Of a stretch of DNA of 10,136 nt, positions 6,689-10,136 are shown piece by piece (position 1 is the first letter of the stretch; each line of letters starts with the position of its first letter). Position numbers and translations under genes: made by a program. The notes beneath the pieces are model-generated. The model ran no database searches and was not told where the DNA came from. It worked only from the letters and a program-made list of their open reading frames with translations. The stretch spans positions 1 through 10,136 of the forward strand of contig PLTW01000162.1 of assembly GCA_003164655.1 (NCBI GenBank), in the 5' to 3' direction. Source of the DNA: Actinomycetota bacterium. GTDB taxonomy: Bacteria > Actinomycetota > Thermoleophilia > UBA2241.

Positions 6689-7813
6689 GTGAGCAAGATG
6701 GGAAGGGTTCACGGGCGGCTGGGAACCTGCCTCGCCCGCCCAACGGCGCCGTGCCATCTGGCTCTTCTCTTGGTTCTCGCTGGCCTTGCCCTTGCCGCCT
6801 GTGGCGGGCAGGACACTGCGCCGAGTGCCGCACCCAGCAGCTCCGCCCACCAAGCGGCAAACGGCCCACAGCTTTGGGCCGTTAGCACAGGCACCAGCGT
6901 CATCTCAGCCGATGGCGGCAGGAGCTGGCAGTTACAGCAACCGGCGACGCCCTACGCGATCTCTCCGGGTGGCTTCGACTTCACCGGTGCCAAACACGCC
7001 TGGATCGAGGGTGATACCGGGCAGCTCCTTTCCACCAGCGACGGTGGCGCCCACTGGCGACTGCAGGGTCCCCATACCTCGAACAACTACCTGGCCATCG
7101 ACTTCCCGGACCTGCGGCACGGCTGGGTGGTGGGCGACGGCGGCTTCGTGGGCGCCACCGCCGACGGCGGCATCCACTGGCGGATCGAGCACGCCCCCGT
7201 TCCGAGTTCGTGGGGGACGAGCCAGCCGGGCTTTCCCGCCCCCATGGGCACCTACCTGATGAGCGTGAGCTTCGTAGATGCCCGTCGCGGCTGGGTGGTT
7301 GGCGACGGCGGCGTGATCCTGGCGACACACGACGCCGGGACGGTGTGGCGGCGGCAGCCGTCGGGCGCGAGCGGCAACCTCCTCGCCGTGTGCTTCATCG
7401 ACGATCGCCGCGGCTGGCTGGTCGGCGACGGCGGCCTTATCCTTGCAACCTCGGATGGCGGCAACCATTGGCTGGCGCAGGTCTCGGGGACGAGCTTCGA
7501 CCTCGACGGCCTGAGCGTCATCGATGCTGAGCATGGCTGGGCGGTGGGCTCTAACTCCGACGGAACTGCGGGGATGATCCTTGCCACCAACGACGGCGGA
7601 AGACACTGGCGCCAGCAGGATAGGGGTCTACGGGATCTCCCTTGGGGGGTGACCTTTGTTGATGTGCGCCACGGTTGGGTGGTGGGAAGCGACTTCAACA
7701 ACAACGGCCGTCTGTGGCTCACCAGCGACGGCGGGCTGCATTGGCAAAGGGAAAGCCTGCCGCCCTCGTGCCCGGATCTGGAAGGGCTCTACATCGAGCC
7801 GTCGGCTGGCTGA
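6689..7813 (+). CDS. Lipoprotein with YCF48/BNR-like beta-propeller
   Basis: Starting at GTG 6689 gives 374 aa with a basic N-terminus, a hydrophobic stretch (about residues 24-37) and a lipobox LAAC (C38), so it is probably lipidated and outside the membrane, followed by a Ser/Ala-rich linker. The rest is a run of propeller blades. Each has an xGW-x-VG(D)GG turn near residues 104, 145, 201, 242, 283 and 329, followed by a strand ending in T(S/N)DGG-x-xW (for example LATSDGGNHW, LATNDGGRHW, LTSDGGLHW). Spacing is 41-56 residues, suggesting six or seven blades. This matches YCF48/Hcf136-like and sialidase BNR-repeat proteins. YCF48 assists photosystem II assembly in phototrophs, but in actinobacteria such proteins are of unknown role, likely ligand or protein binding. 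No sialidase catalytic residues are evident. It stands alone on the plus strand, divergent from arr. Confidence 0.85.
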   Translation: MSKMGRVHGRLGTCLARPTAPCHLALLLVLAGLALAACGGQDTAPSAAPSSSAHQAANGPQLWAVSTGTSVISADGGRSWQLQQPATPYAISPGGFDFTGAKHAWIEGDTGQLLSTSDGGAHWRLQGPHTSNNYLAIDFPDLRHGWVVGDGGFVGATADGGIHWRIEHAPVPSSWGTSQPGFPAPMGTYLMSVSFVDARRGWVVGDGGVILATHDAGTVWRRQPSGASGNLLAVCFIDDRRGWLVGDGGLILATSDGGNHWLAQVSGTSFDLDGLSVIDAEHGWAVGSNSDGTAGMILATNDGGRHWRQQDRGLRDLPWGVTFVDVRHGWVVGSDFNNNGRLWLTSDGGLHWQRESLPPSCPDLEGLYIEPSAG

Positions 7814-7940
7814 GGGCACGACGTGGGAGAGGTGAAACGAACGCCCGGGCAACACGTCTTGATCGCCGCTTGGTCTGCGCTCACTGACCGGGCGCTGAGC
7901 CGGGCGCTGCGACGCAATCGTACACTGCGACGCGGTCGGG

Positions 7941-7960
7941 CTGCCGACGCAATGCCGACA
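7941..7960 (+). repeat. Left paired TGCCGAC repeats (candidate integrase arm site)
   Basis: TGCCGAC occurs at 7942-7948 and 7953-7959, spaced 11 bases, inside CTGCCGACG and CAATGCCGACA. Both longer words recur to the right of the tRNA fragment (8194-8202 and 8181-8191). Confidence 0.6.
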
Positions 7961-7973
7961 AGACGCTCACCCA

Positions 7974-8000
7974 CGACTGAACACAGCTGAATCCGGCTGA
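7974..8000 (+). repeat. Three CRRCTGA heptamers at 10-base spacing
   Basis: CGACTGA (7974), CAGCTGA (7984) and CGGCTGA (7994) are one helical turn apart. Further copies lie at 8047 (CAGCTGA) and 8237 (CGACTGA). Helical phasing suggests protein binding, perhaps an excision factor; this is inference. Confidence 0.4.
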
Positions 8001-8078
8001 GCACGCGGGCTCGCCAGAAACGTGAACATTGCAGCACAAACGCGTCCAGCTGACTACCGCCGGGCACCTCCAAGTCAC

Positions 8079-8124
8079 GTCTGCAAAACCTTAATCACCG
8101 GTTCGACTCCGGTCGCCGCCTCCA
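8079..8124 (+). other. tRNA-Cys 3' fragment: probable attachment core
   Basis: The fragment contains the anticodon loop CTGCAAA (8081-8087, anticodon GCA for Cys), a perfect 5-bp T-arm ACCGG-TTCGACT-CCGGT (8097-8113), the acceptor strand CGCCGCC (8114-8120), discriminator T and CCA (8122-8124). A full gene would need GGCGGCG about 70-75 bases upstream; that region (about 8045-8055) has none, and the 5' anticodon stem pairs at only two positions. It is therefore not a working tRNA. Integrases of phages and actinobacterial elements often use tRNA 3' ends as core sites, and their attP carries just such a copy. The matching repeat pairs on both sides and the integrase remnant at 9675 support that reading. 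Confidence 0.75.
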
Positions 8125-8180
8125 ATAAAACTCCTGCTAATCGGCAACTTCTCTCTTCTCCGACCTCGCTCGTAGGCCCT

Positions 8181-8202
8181 CAATGCCGACATTCTGCCGA
8201 CG
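8181..8202 (+). repeat. Right paired TGCCGAC repeats (candidate integrase arm site)
   Basis: TGCCGAC at 8184-8190 and 8195-8201, again 11 bases apart. The 11-mer CAATGCCGACA and the 9-mer CTGCCGACG are exact copies of those on the left, in the same orientation but reversed order. Confidence 0.6.
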
Positions 8203-8316
8203 AAACTCCAGTGCGACGTGTGGGTACGGACGCTCACGACTGACGACGCATGAGTCTCAGGCGAGACGTATCATCTCGAGGGTGAGTCGTGGAGGGGGCA
8301 ACCCATTGTTCGAGAA

Positions 8317-9654
8317 GTGGGCAGCGTGACGGACGTGTCCGAGAAGCGGGGCCTTCGTCGAGATGTGCGTGCGGCGATACGGCTGGCGGTGCAGTCGGGT
8401 CTGCCAATCTGGGACGCGATCACGCCGACCGACTTGTGGCGGGTCGAGCGCCCGACTGGCAACGGTGGGTCGGAGATTCTGCTCGAGTCGCGCAAGGGCG
8501 GGAAGGCCTTCGTCGAAATGAGTCACGCGCTCGAAGGCCAGCCTGAATTCGTTGCTGCGCGTAGCTTGGTCCTTGAGGTCCAACCCGAGTTGTCTGGGTG
8601 GATTGGTTCAGCCCATCACGGCCGAGCGCTCGACTTCGGCAACGTGGTTGCCCACCTCATCGCACGGATGCAAGGCGCTTGCGACGATCGACCGGGTGAC
8701 ACGCTGGACGGCCTGCTGGACGAGCTCGACACGCTCCTGAGGACACGTTCGGTCGGCTTCTCCGTCGTGGAGCCGCTGCAGGGCGTCCATGTCGAGCCGT
8801 TCTCGGAAGAACTCGCGCTTGGTGCGGGCATCGTGCTCCGCTGTCTCAGTGACGCGGAGGTTGAGGGCTTCTTGAGCCACGACGCGACGGTAGAGGGCAT
8901 GGCGCCGCTGTTTGGTGGCTTGCTCGTGGCGCTCGAGGCTAGGTTCGAGGCCCCGCTTCTTCTCGACGTCCGCGAAATGGGCACCGCGCCTCGCAGCGAC
9001 GCGTTGGCTGACGCACTGGGGGCCCTGGATTCTGCTCTCTGCGCGCTCCACTGCTTCAAGGCTGGCTCAGCCGGCGTCGTGTTTCAGGCGATTCGCTCTC
9101 GACAGAGAGCGCTCCCGGGTTTGGATGGGACTCGTCTGTTGCCGCCGCTCTCTTCTTTGGCCACGCACTACACCCTGGAGCACGCGGAACTCGACGATCT
9201 TGAGAGGTTCGCTCAGCACTTTTTCGCTTCCCAACTGCCGGAGCTGCGACTGGCGGCAAGTCGTCTTCGGGATGCGGAGCTGCGGCCTTGGCCTCGTGAT
9301 GCTATCGTCGACGCGTTCGTGGGGATCGAAGCACTCTTGAATCCATCCGGGGCCGGCGAGCTTTCTTTCCGCATCGCGATGAACTACGCGACTCTTGGGC
9401 TCGATGACGACAGCTACACCAGGTACCGCAGGCTGCGCGATCTCTACAAAGTGCGCAGCAAGATTGTTCACGGTGCGAAGGAAGCTGACAAATACCTTGT
9501 GGATGGGGCCTATCTGGCTCAGGGAGAAATCGCGTCCAAGGCGAAAGCCGTCCTGCGAGATGTGATCAAGCACATCGTCGGCTCTCCAGATCTGAAGGAT
9601 CTCAACTCTCTGGACGACGAAGTCTGGGAGGCTCGGTACTTCCCAGGGACCTGA
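8317..9654 (+). CDS. Apea-like HEPN domain protein, probable RNase-type defence cargo
   Basis: A 445-aa soluble protein. The C-terminal part (about residues 328-420) matches Apea-like HEPN domains: an acidic helix FVGIEALLNP (334-343), the segment ELSFRIAMNYATLGL (348-362), YRRLRDLYKVRSKIVHG (370-386) with the R-x4-H motif R380...H385, and a trailing helix IASKAKAVLRDVIKHI (405-420). In this superfamily R-x4-6-H is the metal-independent RNase site, and many members act in anti-phage abortive systems or toxin pairs. The N-terminal 320 residues are unassigned; they may sense a trigger. Start GTG 8317 has no close ribosome site; GTG 8326, after AGAAGTGG, is an equally good choice. There is no adjacent antitoxin-like gene. 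It lies between the attachment region and the integrase remnant and ends 20 bases from the convergent integrase stop, so it is probably element cargo. The domain call is firm; the activity is inferred. Confidence 0.8.
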   Translation: MGSVTDVSEKRGLRRDVRAAIRLAVQSGLPIWDAITPTDLWRVERPTGNGGSEILLESRKGGKAFVEMSHALEGQPEFVAARSLVLEVQPELSGWIGSAHHGRALDFGNVVAHLIARMQGACDDRPGDTLDGLLDELDTLLRTRSVGFSVVEPLQGVHVEPFSEELALGAGIVLRCLSDAEVEGFLSHDATVEGMAPLFGGLLVALEARFEAPLLLDVREMGTAPRSDALADALGALDSALCALHCFKAGSAGVVFQAIRSRQRALPGLDGTRLLPPLSSLATHYTLEHAELDDLERFAQHFFASQLPELRLAASRLRDAELRPWPRDAIVDAFVGIEALLNPSGAGELSFRIAMNYATLGLDDDSYTRYRRLRDLYKVRSKIVHGAKEADKYLVDGAYLAQGEIASKAKAVLRDVIKHIVGSPDLKDLNSLDDEVWEARYFPGT

Positions 9655-9674
9655 CCGTGTGCGTTGCGGCCGCC

Positions 9675-9992
9675 CTATTTCGCCGCGAACACCAGCCCCG
9701 CGATCAGCGCCGCCGCTTCTTCCTGCATCGCCGGGATGGCGTGCGAGTAGGTGTCCAGCGTGATCGAGACGGTGGCATGGCCGAGGCGCTCGGAGACGAC
9801 TTTGGGGTGGATGCCGGCCCGCAGGGCCAAGGTGGCGTGAGTGTGTCGCAGGTCGTGCGGGCGGATCGTGGGCAGCTTAGCCTCCTTGACCGCCTGCCTG
9901 AAGTAGCGGCTGACGACCTCGGGGTGGTAGGGGGTACCGTCTTCCTTGGTGCAGATGTAACCCGAGTCAGTCCAAGCCTCGCCCCACTGCTG
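9675..9992 (-). pseudogene. Tyrosine integrase, C-terminal catalytic part, 5' end lost to an insertion sequence
   Basis: The minus strand encodes about 105 aa up to a TAG at 9677-9675 with no start codon. It reads QQWGEAWTDSGYICTKEDGT, then TIRPHDLRHTHATLALRAGI, then VVSERLGHATVSITLDTY and SHAIPAMQEEAAALIAGL. This is the end of a phage/ICE-type tyrosine recombinase: HDLR (His and second catalytic Arg), LGHA (His/Trp position) and the nucleophile Tyr in DTYSHA are all present. The first catalytic Arg, the core-binding and the arm-binding domains are missing. Reading upstream, the integrase similarity stops near 9993, where an IS end begins, and the frame soon meets a stop inside the IS. The protein cannot be active as it stands unless the 5' part lies beyond the IS and is only interrupted. 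Its stop faces the HEPN gene and the tRNA-Cys fragment 1.5 kb away, its likely attachment site. Confidence 0.88.
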
Positions 9993-9993
9993 C

Positions 9994-10136
9994 TGAGAGG
10001 TGGCCGGGTTTGCCTGGACAGCTGAACCGAGTTCTTAGGTGGCTCACTGCTTCTCATGCAGCTGTTGCTTGCCTGCGTAGTGTAGACCAGTAGACCTCAT
10101 CGGGGGTGCGTTCGGCGAGCCCCTGATGCCGGCGGC
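9994..10136 (-). mobile_element. Insertion sequence end (IS3/IS481-like), continues beyond window
   Basis: The integrase sequence gives way at about 9994 to TGAGAGGTGGCCGGGTTTGC, a plausible terminal repeat starting with TG as in IS3-family ends. A transposase C-terminus follows on the minus strand with its stop 60 bases inside. The opposite end and target duplication are outside the window, so the exact boundary is an estimate within a few bases. Confidence 0.6.
10054..10136 (-). CDS. Transposase C-terminus (rve integrase core), 5' part outside window
   Basis: The last 26 residues read RRHQGLAERTPDEVYWSTLR and end in TGA at 10056-10054. The R-x-HQGL..RTP-x-E-V-Y pattern is the usual tail of DDE (rve) transposases of the IS3 and IS481 groups; the catalytic D, D and E residues would lie upstream, outside the window. 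The stop lies 60 bases from the putative IS end, which fits a complete right end of the element. IS family is uncertain from this short piece. Confidence 0.75.
   Translation of the reverse strand, partial: RRHQGLAERTPDEVYWSTLRRQATAA

Larger units (their letters stand above)
7814..8316. other. Non-coding attachment region
   Basis: No convincing gene in about 500 bases. It holds the TGCCGAC pairs, the CRRCTGA heptamers and the tRNA-Cys fragment, a layout typical of an attP region. The 55 bases after 8124 are notably less GC-rich than their surroundings. Confidence 0.6.

Noticed and set aside
7121..7750. Tandem DNA repeats or CRISPR-like array
   Set aside because: The periodic GGCTGG...GACGGCGG words encode the repeated blades of the beta-propeller protein, with varying spacing.
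8045..8124. Complete tRNA-Cys gene
   Set aside because: Only the 3' part is present: no matching 5' acceptor strand or D-arm, and the anticodon stem does not pair properly.
9657..10025. 122-aa open frame on the plus strand
   Set aside because: It is the antisense of the integrase remnant, which matches tyrosine recombinase motifs on the minus strand.

Overview
The window is GC-rich bacterial DNA that looks actinobacterial. GTG and TTG starts sit behind strong AGGAGG-type Shine-Dalgarno sites. There is a Ser-kinase/phosphatase 'partner-switching' pair, a DUF6884-type protein, an Arr rifampin ADP-ribosyltransferase and a tRNA-Cys 3' fragment of actinobacterial type. A Thermoleophilia-like or related actinobacterium is possible, but the sequence alone does not fix the genus.

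Bases 1-4570 are a signalling locus. A STAS anti-anti-sigma protein (minus strand, cut by the left edge, not visible as an ATG-started ORF) is divergent from a very large (about 1300 aa) protein. That protein carries an RsbW-like ATPase/kinase domain at its N-terminus, alternating PAS and GAF sensor domains, and an RsbU/SpoIIE-type PP2C phosphatase at its C-terminus. The natural reading is that the large protein sets the phosphorylation state of a STAS partner, possibly its neighbour.

Bases 4668-5782 hold small genes: a DUF6884-like gene whose C-terminus appears frameshifted, a three-helix membrane protein that may be its continuation, and, on the minus strand, a clear 55-aa two-helix membrane protein. 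Bases 5782-6282 (minus) encode an Arr enzyme with an unusual N-terminal CxxCxGxG zinc-ribbon-like extension. Bases 6283-6688 hold no convincing gene. Bases 6689-7813 encode a lipoprotein with a YCF48/BNR-like beta-propeller.

Bases 7814-10136 are mobile. A tRNA-Cys 3' fragment without a 5' half is flanked on both sides by paired TGCCGAC repeats, which is the layout of a phage or ICE attP. To its right lie an Apea-like HEPN protein (a probable RNase of the anti-phage/abortive-infection type), then the 3' part of a tyrosine integrase on the minus strand. The integrase is cut by the end of an insertion sequence whose transposase C-terminus runs off the right edge. The HEPN gene therefore sits as cargo between an integrase and its probable attachment site, and the element looks immobilised by the IS.
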